Shown piece after piece: positions 8,218-17,433 of a stretch of 23,772 nt of DNA. This DNA is from Lachnospiraceae bacterium (lineage in GTDB: Bacteria > Bacillota_A > Clostridia > Lachnospirales > Lachnospiraceae). The stretch covers positions 1-23,772 of the forward strand of contig JAEEWS010000043.1 in the NCBI GenBank assembly GCA_016287765.1. The letters are read 5' to 3'. Made by a program: the position numbers and the translations under genes. Under the pieces are notes generated by a model. That model was not told where the DNA came from. It was given only the letters and a program-made list of their open reading frames with translations, and made no database searches. Every line of letters begins with the position of its first letter. The first letter of the stretch is position 1.

Positions 8218-9819
8218 ATGAAAAAAGAAGAGATTAAAAAGGCTATCGGGGAAGGCAGGACCTTCCTCGGTATTGAACTTGGATCCACAAGGATCAAGGG
8301 TGTCTTGATCGGGGAGGACTTTGCACCCATAGCATCGGGAGATCACACCTGGGAAAACAAGCTTGTTGACGGTATCTGGACCTATTCTTTGGAAGAAGTG
8401 GGTGAAGGATTAAGAGACTGCTACAAAAATCTTGCGGACAACGTAAGACAGGAGTACGGCGAAGAACTTACGGATATAGGTTGCATAGGTATCAGTGCCA
8501 TGATGCACGGTTATATGCCCTTTGATGAGAAGGGCAACATCCTGGTGCCTTTCAGAACCTGGAGAAACACCATAACAGGTCAGGCAGCGGATGAGCTTAC
8601 GGAACTGTTCGGTTTCAATATTCCCCAGAGATGGAGCATTGCTCACCTTTATCAGGCTGTTTTAAACAAGGAACCTCATGTAAAGGATATCAGGTATCTC
8701 ACTACCCTTGAAGGCTATGTACACTGGATGCTTACCGGTAAAAAGGTTCTCGGTATAGGTGACTGCGCGGGAATGTTCCCTATTGACGGCAATACTAAGC
8801 AGTATAATGCCGGCATGACAGAGAAGTTTGATAAGCTTATGGCATCCAAGGGTATAGACCTTAAGCTGGAAGATATAATGCCTAAGATCCTTCTTGCAGG
8901 AGAAGAGGCAGGCTGCCTTACCGAAGAAGGAGCCCGTTTCCTGGATCCTTCGGGAAGATTAAAGGCAGGAATAAAACTCTGTCCTCCCGAGGGCGATGCG
9001 GGTACAGGCATGGTGGCTACGGATTCCGTGGCGGTCAGAACCTGTAATGTTTCCGCGGGCACCAGTTGTTTTGCTATGGTGGTACTGGAAAAGGATCTTA
9101 AGAAGCTCCACAGAGAGATAGACATGGTTACCACTCCCGACGGACTGCCTGTAGCCATGGTTCATTGCAATAACTGTACTTCGGATCTGAATGCATGGAT
9201 CAATCTTTTTGAAGAGAATTTAAAGCTTTTCGGCCTTAATGTTGATAAGAATGATATATACGAAAAGTTATATACCCTTGCTCTTAAGGGAGACAAGGAT
9301 TGCGGCGGACTTATGAGCTTCCCTTATTTTTCGGGAGAGCACGTGACTCATCTGGATGAGGGACGTCCCATGTTCCTGCGTAAGCCCGATGCGAAATTTA
9401 ATCTTGCAAATTTCATGAGAACCCATCTCATTTCATCTCTGGGTGTTCTTAAGCTCGGAATGGAGATCTTAAGTAAAGAAGAAAATGTTAAGGTGGACAG
9501 TGTTATGGGACACGGAGGTCTCTTTAAGACCAAAGGCGTGGGTCAGAGTATCCTGGCGGCCATTACCGAGTCACCTGTGACCTGTATGGAGACTGCCGGC
9601 GAAGGCGGTGCCTGGGGCGCGGCCCTTCTTGCGGCGTTTGCGGCTACGGGTAAGGGTATGACCTTACCTGAATTCCTTGATAAGAAGGTATTTGCAGAGG
9701 CCCGGGGAACCACTTTAAAGCCTGATGAAGCCGATATCAAGGGCGTTGAAGGATTTATGGAACTTTACAGAGACTGGATCGTTGCGGAAGAAGCAGTAGT
9801 TCAGGCTGATAGGAGATAA
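8218..9819 (+). CDS. FGGY-family carbohydrate kinase, probably L-ribulokinase
   Basis: Predicted to phosphorylate L-ribulose to L-ribulose-5-phosphate, the substrate of the araD product just downstream. FGGY features are clear: [11 protein letters not shown] near the N-terminus, the substrate-contact SAMMHGY, catalytic Asp in PEGDAGTGM, and C-terminal [10 protein letters not shown] and [16 protein letters not shown] 8218 is preferred over ATG 8212, because GGAG at 8208-8211 is six bases from 8218 but adjacent to 8212; this gives 533 residues. The sequence does not look like E. coli AraB in detail and belongs to a divergent FGGY branch, so the substrate call rests mainly on overlap with araD: the stop at 9819 is one base from the araD ATG. 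No araA is in the window. Confidence 0.7.
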   Translation: MKKEEIKKAIGEGRTFLGIELGSTRIKGVLIGEDFAPIASGDHTWENKLVDGIWTYSLEEVGEGLRDCYKNLADNVRQEYGEELTDIGCIGISAMMHGYMPFDEKGNILVPFRTWRNTITGQAADELTELFGFNIPQRWSIAHLYQAVLNKEPHVKDIRYLTTLEGYVHWMLTGKKVLGIGDCAGMFPIDGNTKQYNAGMTEKFDKLMASKGIDLKLEDIMPKILLAGEEAGCLTEEGARFLDPSGRLKAGIKLCPPEGDAGTGMVATDSVAVRTCNVSAGTSCFAMVVLEKDLKKLHREIDMVTTPDGLPVAMVHCNNCTSDLNAWINLFEENLKLFGLNVDKNDIYEKLYTLALKGDKDCGGLMSFPYFSGEHVTHLDEGRPMFLRKPDAKFNLANFMRTHLISSLGVLKLGMEILSKEENVKVDSVMGHGGLFKTKGVGQSILAAITESPVTCMETAGEGGAWGAALLAAFAATGKGMTLPEFLDKKVFAEARGTTLKPDEADIKGVEGFMELYRDWIVAEEAVVQADRR

Positions 9820-9820
9820 A

Positions 9821-10543
9821 ATGGGATTACGTGATGAGATCAAACAGGTAGTAAGCCTGGAAAAACTCAAAGAGATCGTTTATGAGCAAAATATGGAACT
9901 CCCCAAGAGAGGGCTGGTTACATATACCTGGGGAAATGTGAGCGCCATAGACAGAAAAAGAGGTCTGGTGGTGATCAAACCCAGCGGAGTGGATTATGAG
10001 AAAATGAAACCCGAGGACATGGTAGTGCTGGATCTGGAGGGAAATATCGTTGAAGGAAAATACAGACCTTCTTCCGATACACCTACCCATCTGGAACTAT
10101 ATAAAGCATTTCCTGAGATCGGCGGTATAGTACACACCCACTCACCCTGGGCTACCAGCTGGGCTCAGGCGGCAAGATCCATCCCCTGTTACGGGACCAC
10201 TCATGCGGACTATTTTTACGGCCCCATACCCTGTGTAAGAAATCTTACCAAAGAAGAGATCGAGGAAGGATATGAAAAGAACACGGGAACATCCATAATC
10301 GAAACCTTTGAGGGGAAGAATCCCATGTTCTGTCCGGGATGCATATGCGCAAATCACGGACCTTTTACCTGGGGAAAAGATGCGGCTGAGGCCGTTCACA
10401 ATGCGGTTGTTCTGGAAGAAGTGGCTAAGATGGCTGCCAGAGCTGAGGCTCTTAATCCAAACATAAAGGAAACGCCTCAGGCTATGCAGGACAAACACTT
10501 TAACAGAAAACACGGTCCGAATGCTTATTACGGACAGAAATAG
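9821..10543 (+). CDS. araD: L-ribulose-5-phosphate 4-epimerase
   Basis: A class II aldolase-fold, metal-dependent epimerase that turns L-ribulose-5-phosphate into D-xylulose-5-phosphate, joining arabinose to the pathway that XylB feeds. At 240 residues the length is normal. The metal-binding histidines are H105 and H107 ([14 protein letters not shown]) and H179 (ANHGPFTWG), with D86 in SSDTPTH. N-terminal GNVSAIDR and VIKPSG are typical substrate-binding loops. The ribosome site AGGAG (9811-9815) lies inside the end of the kinase gene, and only one base separates the two genes, so translation is coupled. L-fuculose-phosphate aldolase is a related fold but a poorer fit. Confidence 0.9.
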   Translation: MGLRDEIKQVVSLEKLKEIVYEQNMELPKRGLVTYTWGNVSAIDRKRGLVVIKPSGVDYEKMKPEDMVVLDLEGNIVEGKYRPSSDTPTHLELYKAFPEIGGIVHTHSPWATSWAQAARSIPCYGTTHADYFYGPIPCVRNLTKEEIEEGYEKNTGTSIIETFEGKNPMFCPGCICANHGPFTWGKDAAEAVHNAVVLEEVAKMAARAEALNPNIKETPQAMQDKHFNRKHGPNAYYGQK

Positions 10544-10636
10544 AAGGTTGATCTAAGATCATTTGGGGCTTTTGAGTGTAAAAGGGAAAAGAAAAAGGCT
10601 TGTTTTCATCGGTCGACAGTTTAGGGTAACCCAAGT

Positions 10637-12334
10637 ATGATCAAAGAATTGACAAAAAAGAAGATAGTGATCATAGGAATTGTTTCCTTCGTTATAATGA
10701 TCATTGCATGGATCGGTATATACTTTTTGCGCGGAACAAAGCGGTCGGATACTGTCTATCTGGACAAGGGCTGGACCCTTAAGATAAATGACAGGACAGT
10801 ATATGATGTAAATATCGATTCCTACTATTTTAGCGGGCTTAAAAGATTAGATGTCATAGAAGTGTCGAGACAGATCGAAGAAGATCTGGGAGACCGGATC
10901 ATGGCGAGGCTCAGAGTACACTATTCCTCTGTGGAGGTTTTTGTAAACGGAGAAAAGATCTATTCCTTTGGTACGGAGGAAGTGAAACGTAATGTTTTTC
11001 TTGGCAGCGGATATTGCTATGTGGAACTTCCGAAGGATATACAGGGAAAGACGCTGACTGTCCGTTACATCGCCAATGAAAAAAATGCCACCATCGATAT
11101 AGGACGTATCGGTTTTTCCACACCCGCCGATGCCAGAAGGATATTTGCAAATGCCAATGCCACAAGTGTTTATCTGAATGCCTTCATCATGGTATTCGGT
11201 CTGGCACTCATCGTTCTGAGTCTTATGGTTAGATTGTATGATCAGGACTCTTTCAGCCTCTTCCTGATAGGTGTGTTTTCACTGCTGATAGGAAACTGGT
11301 CCAATTGTCAGGGTAAGATCTATGAGATCTTTTCGGAGGACCTGACCAGACTTTCGGTTTTTGAATATGTCAGTCTGTACAGTGCACCCATACCCCTTGG
11401 AATCTTTATATGGAGAAGATTCAAGAGAGTGGGAGGCTGGAGGGAGAGTGTCATAAAGCTGTCCACCTTAACACTTGCGATCGTGGACCTTTTGGCATGT
11501 CTGTTACATTTCACGAATCTGATGCGTTTTCCGGATACGCTCACAGTATTCCAGCTCATCTGCGGGCTGTGTCTGCTGGGAGTTTTGGTAGCTTCGACTT
11601 TTAAGATCAAATATGATAATATCTCGGATATTGTGGTTGCCCTGGCTTTTTTTGAAGTGATGATATCAGGTGTTCTTGATCTGATCAGACTCAACATTCA
11701 GCGCATATTGTTACCTTATAACGATACTGTAACGGAAGTCAGCTTCCTTCCCCTGGGAGTGCTCCTGTTTGTTACAAATATCATCTCCAGTTATCTTTTC
11801 TCTTTATACGAAAAGATATTGGATAATGCGGAAAAAGACGCACTTACCAAACTGGCCTATCAGGACCCTCTAACCGGTCTGTACAATAGGACTAAGGCCA
11901 AGGAAAGATTTGAAGAGATCGATTCTCAGGATTCCCCTGTAGCTTTGGTGAATTTTGATGTGAACGGTCTTAAGTACGTGAACGATCATTTCGGGCATGA
12001 GGAGGGTGATGTTCTTCTAAAGACTGTCGCATCAGTTATTGAAGAGAATTTTGGCAGCATAGGCACCAACTACAGAATGGGCGGTGATGAATTCCTTTGC
12101 GTGGTTGATCCTTCCGGACTGTTTGCCATAGGAAGAGCCGCAAATAAGCTGGATGCGGATCTGAAGGAAGCATCCAGAAACAATAAATACATTTTTAGCG
12201 TTTCTTACGGAGTGGCCTATAAGAGAAAGGGCGAAGCAAGATGCATACAGGATGTGTACGCTGAGGCGGACGAGAATATGTATGCCATGAAGGCACTGAG
12301 TCCCTATTCGAGAGAAGCAATGGAAGATAATTAA
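10637..12334 (+). CDS. Membrane sensor diguanylate cyclase (GGDEF)
   Basis: Predicted to make cyclic di-GMP from two GTP in response to an external signal. Residues ~10-31 form a membrane anchor. Residues ~32-175 are a predicted extracytoplasmic beta-rich domain (VEVFVNGEKIYSFGTEE), resembling the sensor part of 7TMR-DISM proteins. Residues ~178-390 hold about seven hydrophobic helices. The cytoplasmic GGDEF domain (~405-565) has the intact signature GGDEF at 482-486 and DPLTGLYNR and DVNGLKYVNDHFGH before it. No RxxD inhibitory site is seen at the usual position (the residues there are SIGTNYRM). The ribosome site is weak (AGGG 10623-10626). It is 93 bp after araD, with no clear promoter; a terminator follows. 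The ligand is unknown. Confidence 0.85.
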   Translation: MIKELTKKKIVIIGIVSFVIMIIAWIGIYFLRGTKRSDTVYLDKGWTLKINDRTVYDVNIDSYYFSGLKRLDVIEVSRQIEEDLGDRIMARLRVHYSSVEVFVNGEKIYSFGTEEVKRNVFLGSGYCYVELPKDIQGKTLTVRYIANEKNATIDIGRIGFSTPADARRIFANANATSVYLNAFIMVFGLALIVLSLMVRLYDQDSFSLFLIGVFSLLIGNWSNCQGKIYEIFSEDLTRLSVFEYVSLYSAPIPLGIFIWRRFKRVGGWRESVIKLSTLTLAIVDLLACLLHFTNLMRFPDTLTVFQLICGLCLLGVLVASTFKIKYDNISDIVVALAFFEVMISGVLDLIRLNIQRILLPYNDTVTEVSFLPLGVLLFVTNIISSYLFSLYEKILDNAEKDALTKLAYQDPLTGLYNRTKAKERFEEIDSQDSPVALVNFDVNGLKYVNDHFGHEEGDVLLKTVASVIEENFGSIGTNYRMGGDEFLCVVDPSGLFAIGRAANKLDADLKEASRNNKYIFSVSYGVAYKRKGEARCIQDVYAEADENMYAMKALSPYSREAMEDN

Positions 12335-12346
12335 ATAAAAGATGTA

Positions 12347-12380
12347 AAAGAACGGTTCCCTAAGGAGCCGTTCTTTTTCT
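12347..12380. terminator. Bidirectional terminator between the GGDEF gene and GH31
   Basis: A 13-bp stem pairs AAAGAACGGTTCC (12347-12359) with GGAGCCGTTCTTT (12364-12376), one G-U pair, around a CTAA loop. Plus-strand transcripts run into TTTTTCTTACT; minus-strand transcripts end in CTTTTACATCTTTTATTT. It lies between converging genes and can serve both. Confidence 0.88.
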
Positions 12381-12386
12381 TACTGT

Positions 12387-14417
12387 CTATTTAAATCTTT
12401 TGAATACAGGCATATATTCTATCGGCGCTTTTACAGTTACGGTCTGGCCGCCGTCGTAAACCCTGTTGTCGCTTGTAAGCTGCCATTTCCCTTCGGGAAG
12501 GTAAACCTGACGCTCAAAGCAGTTAAGCTTAAAGATGGGGGCGCAGAGGTAGTCGCTGCCGAACATGTATTGATCCTCCAGTTCCCAGCATTTGGAATCA
12601 TCCGGGAATTCATAGAACATGGTACGGATCAGAGGAGAGCCGTTTTCGGAAGCTTCTTTATAAAGGCCTTTGATGTAATCATGCATGGAGATACGGATAT
12701 CATAGTAGTGACGCATGATCCTGTAATTTTCCTCACCGTAGCTCCAAAGCTCGTTGGGCTGACCGGTGTGAAGATAACCGCCGCCCCAGTCTCTGTCGTC
12801 CAAAGGCGGGATATTGTAAGGACCGCGGTCTCCGTGCATTCTGAGGACAGCGGAATAAACAGCAAATTGATACCAGCGGATCAGAAGCTGGCGGAAGTCG
12901 GGATCGTTCACATCATCCGTCATGAAGCCGCCGATGTCGGTGGTCCACCAGGCTATGCCCGCAAGCCCCATGTTAAGGCCTGCTTTAAGCTGGGTGGCAA
13001 AGGATTCAAAGGTGCTGGGGATGTCTCCGGACCAGACCACATTGCCGTACTTCTGGCTGCCGGCCCAGGCGCAGCGAAGGAGATTAACAGCTTCACCGTT
13101 CTGCACCGTCTTCATATTATCATAGAAAACTCTGCTGTACATCTGAGGATAGATGTTGCTGACCTCAAGGGCCGGAGCATCATAGTAGCGGAAGTTTTCA
13201 AAATCATAGACACCCAGATCCGGCTCGGAATTGTCCAGCCAGAAGGCATCTATGCCGTAATCGTAGTAATTGGCTTTACATTTTTCCCAAACGTATTTGG
13301 CGGTTTCGGGATTAAAGGGATCGATCTCAACGCAGTCGCCCTGGTAGTCATAGGTCTGGGCGGCGCCTCTTTCCGTTTTCATAAGAAGGCCTCTTTCCAT
13401 CATGGGACCGAAGTTTTCACTCTTTCTGTCCACGGAAGGCCAAACGGAAACTATGACCTTTATGCCCATGGAATGGAGTTCATCCACCATTGCCTTGGGA
13501 TCGGGCCAGTATTTCTTGTCAAACTTCCAGTCACCCTGGACTGTCCAGTGGAAGAAGTCTATAACTATCTGATCTATCTTTATGCCTTCAGCCTTGTACT
13601 TTCTTGCCACCTCCAGGACTTCTTCCTGAGTACGGTAGCGGAGCTTACACTGCCAAAGCCCCATGAGGCTTTCGGGGAACATGGGAGAGTGGCCCGTGAC
13701 CGAAGTATAATTTGCTTCTATTTTCTTTGGATCTTCATCTGCAGTGATCCAATAGTCCATTTCCTTGGTGGCTCTTGCAACCCAGCGGGTGATGTTTTTG
13801 CCGAAGGTTACATTTCCCACTCCGGGATTGTTCCAGAGCATGCCATAACCGAGAGAGGAGATCATGAAGGGAACCGAAGCCTGGGAATTTCTCTGAGCCA
13901 GTTCGAGAGTACATCCCTTAAGATCCATATAGGGCTGCTGGTATTGACCCATGCCGAAGATCTTTTCGTTGTCATTGCTTTCAAAACGGAGATCCAGACT
14001 GTAATCTGTTCCTCCTATAATGCCTTTCCATTCACGGTTAACCGTCTTAAGACATCTGCTCTCTTTTGAAATGGTTCCGCCGTAGCTGTGGAAATCCTCT
14101 CTTAAGATAAGCTTATTGTCTCTGAAAAAGGAGATTATGCCTACGAAATTTACTGTGGCTTTAATGCGACCGTTGGTTATCTCGCCCACTTCATGCCAAT
14201 CCGGATTGCTTCCGTCTCCACACCACTCGGTGAGCTTACCTATCTTAACATCGCCCTTGGTAATAGAAGGCTTCTCGGTGAGAGCCCAGTCTTTGCCCGT
14301 AAACTTGGAAAACATGGTGGCTCTGACTCTTAAAGCATTTTCACCCCAGGCTTCGATCCTTACAGTTTCGCCCTTGGTCTTAAAAACAAGAGCACCGTTA
14401 TCATTGGTAAATAGCAT
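12387..14417 (-). CDS. GH31 family glycosidase, likely alpha-xylosidase
   Basis: GH31 retaining enzymes cleave alpha-linked xylose or glucose from non-reducing ends. The barrel nucleophile is the Asp of FWLDNSEPD (D395), and the acid/base is the Asp of WSGDIPSTFE (D465), 70 residues later, typical spacing. FPESLMGLWQCKLRYRTQEEV is the usual GH31 entry to the barrel, and TTDIGGF follows the second catalytic region. There is no signal peptide, so it works on imported oligosaccharides. ATG 14417 is preferred because AGGAGG (14423-14428) lies five bases upstream. An in-frame GTG at 14483 would add 22 residues but has no comparable site. The product is 676 residues. The neighbourhood points to xyloglucan or xylo-oligosaccharides; alpha-glucosidase remains possible. 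Confidence 0.82.
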   Translation of the reverse strand: MLFTNDNGALVFKTKGETVRIEAWGENALRVRATMFSKFTGKDWALTEKPSITKGDVKIGKLTEWCGDGSNPDWHEVGEITNGRIKATVNFVGIISFFRDNKLILREDFHSYGGTISKESRCLKTVNREWKGIIGGTDYSLDLRFESNDNEKIFGMGQYQQPYMDLKGCTLELAQRNSQASVPFMISSLGYGMLWNNPGVGNVTFGKNITRWVARATKEMDYWITADEDPKKIEANYTSVTGHSPMFPESLMGLWQCKLRYRTQEEVLEVARKYKAEGIKIDQIVIDFFHWTVQGDWKFDKKYWPDPKAMVDELHSMGIKVIVSVWPSVDRKSENFGPMMERGLLMKTERGAAQTYDYQGDCVEIDPFNPETAKYVWEKCKANYYDYGIDAFWLDNSEPDLGVYDFENFRYYDAPALEVSNIYPQMYSRVFYDNMKTVQNGEAVNLLRCAWAGSQKYGNVVWSGDIPSTFESFATQLKAGLNMGLAGIAWWTTDIGGFMTDDVNDPDFRQLLIRWYQFAVYSAVLRMHGDRGPYNIPPLDDRDWGGGYLHTGQPNELWSYGEENYRIMRHYYDIRISMHDYIKGLYKEASENGSPLIRTMFYEFPDDSKCWELEDQYMFGSDYLCAPIFKLNCFERQVYLPEGKWQLTSDNRVYDGGQTVTVKAPIEYMPVFKRFK

Positions 14418-14511
14418 AAAATCCTCCTGACTGTTCATGAGATCTTTCGGTTTCTGATCTTCCCGCTTTATCAGGGAAGACACACAGTTGATTTTAGCAT
14501 ATGCGGACTCG

Positions 14512-14575
14512 ATAGTTTACGGACTATTTTCGACACATATACAGGCGAAAATCTTTTATATAAAGCCACGGGCTT
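14512..14575 (-). promoter_or_regulatory. Inverted repeats between uvrA and GH31
   Basis: Three inverted repeats lie in the 173-base gap. ATAGT/ACTAT (14512-14516, 14523-14527) is the nearest to GH31. ATTTTCG/CGAAAAT (14526-14532, 14546-14552) follows. AAGCC/GGCTT with a 3-nt loop (14563-14567, 14571-14575) comes next. The last, followed on the minus strand by a weak T-containing tract, may be a poor uvrA terminator. The other two are placed where an operator for the glycosidase could lie. I found no convincing -35/-10 pair here. Confidence 0.3.
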
Positions 14576-14590
14576 AAGAATATTGATCTG

Positions 14591-17422
14591 TTATTTTAGG
14601 ATCCTGGCAAGATACTGTCCCGTATAGGATTCTTTTACTTTTGCTACTTTTTCGGGGGTTCCCTTGGCTATTACGGTACCGCCTCTGTCACCGCCCTCCG
14701 GACCCATGTCGATGATATAGTCGGCACATTTGATCACGTCAAGATTATGTTCGATAACAAGCACCGTGTTTCCGGCTTTTGTCAACCGCTGAAGAACTTC
14801 GATCAGCTTGTTCACGTCTTCAAAATGAAGTCCGGTGGTGGGTTCGTCCAGAATGTAGATGGTCTTACCCGTTGCACGCTTGGAAAGCTCGGTGGCAAGC
14901 TTGATACGCTGGGCTTCACCTCCCGAAAGGTCTGTAGAGGGATGACCCAGTTCAAGATAGGAGAGCCCCACATCGTTCATGGTCTCTATCTTTCTCTTTA
15001 TCTGGGGTACATTGGCAAAAAACTTTACCGCATCGTCCACAGTCATATCCAAAACGTCATATATGGATTTACCCTTGTACTTTACTTCCAGAGTTTCACG
15101 GTTATATCGTTTTCCGTTGCAGACCTCACAGGGCACGTAAACATCCGGAAGGAAATTCATTTCGATCTTTATGATACCGTCTCCGCTGCAGGCTTCACAA
15201 CGTCCGCCCTTAACATTGAAGGAAAAACGGCCCTTGGTGTAGCCTCTTTGCTTGGCATCCATGGTTCCCGCAAAAAGATCCCTGATCATGTCAAACACAC
15301 CGGTGTAGGTGGCAGGGTTGGATCTTGGGGTTCTGCCTATGGGAGACTGGTCTATGCATATGACCTTATCCAATTGCTCGATACCTGTGATCTCTTTGCA
15401 TTTTCCGGGTATGGTCCTAGCCTTGTTAAGCTCCCGGGCCAATGTCTTATAGAGGACTTCGTTTACCATGGAACTCTTTCCCGAACCTGAAACACCGGTA
15501 ACGCAGGCAAAGACTCCCAGAGGGATATCCACATCCACGTTCTTAAGGTTGTGCTCTGTGGCACCCTTTATCTTGAGCCAGCCCGTGGGTTTACGACGGG
15601 TGGGGGGGATCTCTATCTTTTTTCTTCCGGAAAGGTAATCGGCAGTAATGGAGTTGGGACACTTCATGACTTCTTCGGGGGTGCCCGCAGCCACGATCTC
15701 GCCTCCCTGACTTCCCGCTCCGGGGCCTATGTCTACCAGGAAATCGGCTTCACGCATGGTCTCTTCGTCATGCTCCACCACGATCAGTGTATTGCCCAGG
15801 TCTCTGAGTCTTTTTAAGGATGCCAGAAGTTTGCCGTTGTCCCTCTGGTGAAGACCTATGCTGGGTTCGTCCAGGATATAGGCCACGCCCACAAGTCCCG
15901 AGCCTATCTGGGTAGCAAGACGGATACGCTGGGATTCGCCTCCGGAAAGTGAGCCGGCTGATCGGGCAAGGGTCAGGTAGTCAAGACCCACATCGTTGAG
16001 AAAACGTATGCGCCCTTTGATCTCCTTAAGAATGGCAGCGCCGATGGTCTGCTGGGTGGGAGTGAGCTCCAGGTTATTAAAGAAGTCGGCCAGATCCCTT
16101 AAGGGGAGCTCCGTGACTTCCGCTATATTTTTTCCACCTACGGTGACAGCCAGAACCTCGGGCTTAAGACGCTTTCCGTTGCAGGCGGTGCAGGGGGTGG
16201 TGGTCATGAATTCTTCATATTCGGCCTTGGTGTATTCAGAGGCGGTCTCTCTGTAGCGGCGCTCCACGTTCTTTATAAGACCCTCGAAAACGATGGGGTA
16301 GACGCCGGAGCCGCGCTGACCGGAGTAGTGCACGTCCACGGATTCCTCTGTGCCGTAGATCAGGGCCTGCTTTACATTTTCAGGCAGGTCTTTAAAAGGC
16401 GTCTTAAGGGAGAAACCAAAGTGCTTGGACATGGCTACCAGAAGGGAACCGGCGAAGCTTTTGGGATCGGAGGAGGACTGCCAGCCCATTACCTGAATGG
16501 CGCCTTCCGAAAGGCTTAAAGACTGATCCGGGATCATCAGATCCGAGGAAAACTCCATCTTTACGCCGATACCGTTACAGTTGGGGCAGGCGCCGAAGGG
16601 ATTGTTAAAGGAAAAGGCTCTGGGCTCCAGCTCGGGAAGGCTGATACCGCAATCAGGGCAGGCAAAGCTCTGGGAGAATATCTTTTCCTCCCCGTTCATG
16701 AGATCTATGACCAGAAGCCCTTCCGAAAGCTTCAGGGCGGTCTCGATGGAATCGGAGAGTCGCTGCTCGATGCCGGGCTTGGCGATCAGTCGGTCCACCA
16801 CGATCTCTATCAGATGCTTATTGTTCTTTTCCAGTTTGATCTCTTCCGAAAGGTCATATATATGGCCGTCGATCCGGGCTCTTACAAAGCCTGATTTCTT
16901 GGCGCTTTCCAGCACTTTTACATGTTCGCCCTTACGGCCTCTGACAACGGGAGCCAGCACCTGAAACTTGGTACCCTCCGGGAATTTCATGATCTCGTCG
17001 GTCATCTGGTCCACCGACTGCTTCTTTATCTCTCTTCCGCAGTTGGGGCAGTGGGGGATGCCCACTCTCGCATACAGCAGACGGAAGTAATCATATATTT
17101 CCGTTACCGTGCCCACTGTTGATCTGGGATTTCGGTTGGTGGATTTCTGGTCTATGGATATGGCGGGAGAGAGGCCCTCAATGCTTTCCACATTGGGCTT
17201 TTCCATCTGTCCCAGGAATTGTCTCGCATAGGAAGACAGGGATTCCATGTATCTTCTCTGGCCTTCCGCATATATGGTATCAAAGGCCAGGGAGCTTTTA
17301 CCTGAGCCGGACAGGCCCGTGAGCACCACGAATCTGTCTCTGGGGATGTCGATGTTTACTCCCTTCAGGTTGTGCTCGTTGGCACCCCTGATCTTAATGA
17401 AATTTTTTGCTTCTTCAAACAT
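14591..17422 (-). CDS. uvrA: Excinuclease ABC subunit A
   Basis: UvrA is the damage-sensing ATPase of nucleotide excision repair and loads UvrB onto lesions. The 943 residues show the duplicated ABC architecture. The first Walker A is GLSGSGKSS (36-44) and the second is GVSGSGKSS in the C-terminal half. ABC signatures [15 protein letters not shown] and [15 protein letters not shown] are each followed by a Walker B (ILDEP). Zinc modules are visible as CPDCG...CPNCNG and CEACSG...CEVCNG. The start has AAAGGA upstream and lies 11 bases after the uvrB stop, so uvrB-uvrA form an operon read leftward. Length and motif order are ordinary. Confidence 0.97.
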   Translation of the reverse strand: MFEEAKNFIKIRGANEHNLKGVNIDIPRDRFVVLTGLSGSGKSSLAFDTIYAEGQRRYMESLSSYARQFLGQMEKPNVESIEGLSPAISIDQKSTNRNPRSTVGTVTEIYDYFRLLYARVGIPHCPNCGREIKKQSVDQMTDEIMKFPEGTKFQVLAPVVRGRKGEHVKVLESAKKSGFVRARIDGHIYDLSEEIKLEKNNKHLIEIVVDRLIAKPGIEQRLSDSIETALKLSEGLLVIDLMNGEEKIFSQSFACPDCGISLPELEPRAFSFNNPFGACPNCNGIGVKMEFSSDLMIPDQSLSLSEGAIQVMGWQSSSDPKSFAGSLLVAMSKHFGFSLKTPFKDLPENVKQALIYGTEESVDVHYSGQRGSGVYPIVFEGLIKNVERRYRETASEYTKAEYEEFMTTTPCTACNGKRLKPEVLAVTVGGKNIAEVTELPLRDLADFFNNLELTPTQQTIGAAILKEIKGRIRFLNDVGLDYLTLARSAGSLSGGESQRIRLATQIGSGLVGVAYILDEPSIGLHQRDNGKLLASLKRLRDLGNTLIVVEHDEETMREADFLVDIGPGAGSQGGEIVAAGTPEEVMKCPNSITADYLSGRKKIEIPPTRRKPTGWLKIKGATEHNLKNVDVDIPLGVFACVTGVSGSGKSSMVNEVLYKTLARELNKARTIPGKCKEITGIEQLDKVICIDQSPIGRTPRSNPATYTGVFDMIRDLFAGTMDAKQRGYTKGRFSFNVKGGRCEACSGDGIIKIEMNFLPDVYVPCEVCNGKRYNRETLEVKYKGKSIYDVLDMTVDDAVKFFANVPQIKRKIETMNDVGLSYLELGHPSTDLSGGEAQRIKLATELSKRATGKTIYILDEPTTGLHFEDVNKLIEVLQRLTKAGNTVLVIEHNLDVIKCADYIIDMGPEGGDRGGTVIAKGTPEKVAKVKESYTGQYLARILK

Positions 17423-17433
17423 GAGTATATCCT

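Noticed and set aside
10547..10560. TGATCT/AGATCA palindrome after araD as a terminator
   Set aside because: The arms are separated by only one base, so an RNA hairpin cannot form properly, and no clean T tract follows.
12570..14069. 499-codon frame opposite the GH31 gene
   Set aside because: It is antisense to a gene with intact catalytic motifs and strong family signatures, and shows no recognisable domain or ribosome site.
14418..14483. N-terminal extension of the GH31 enzyme from a GTG
   Set aside because: A strong AGGAGG lies inside this stretch, five bases before the downstream ATG. The extra 22 residues are charged and show no signal peptide.
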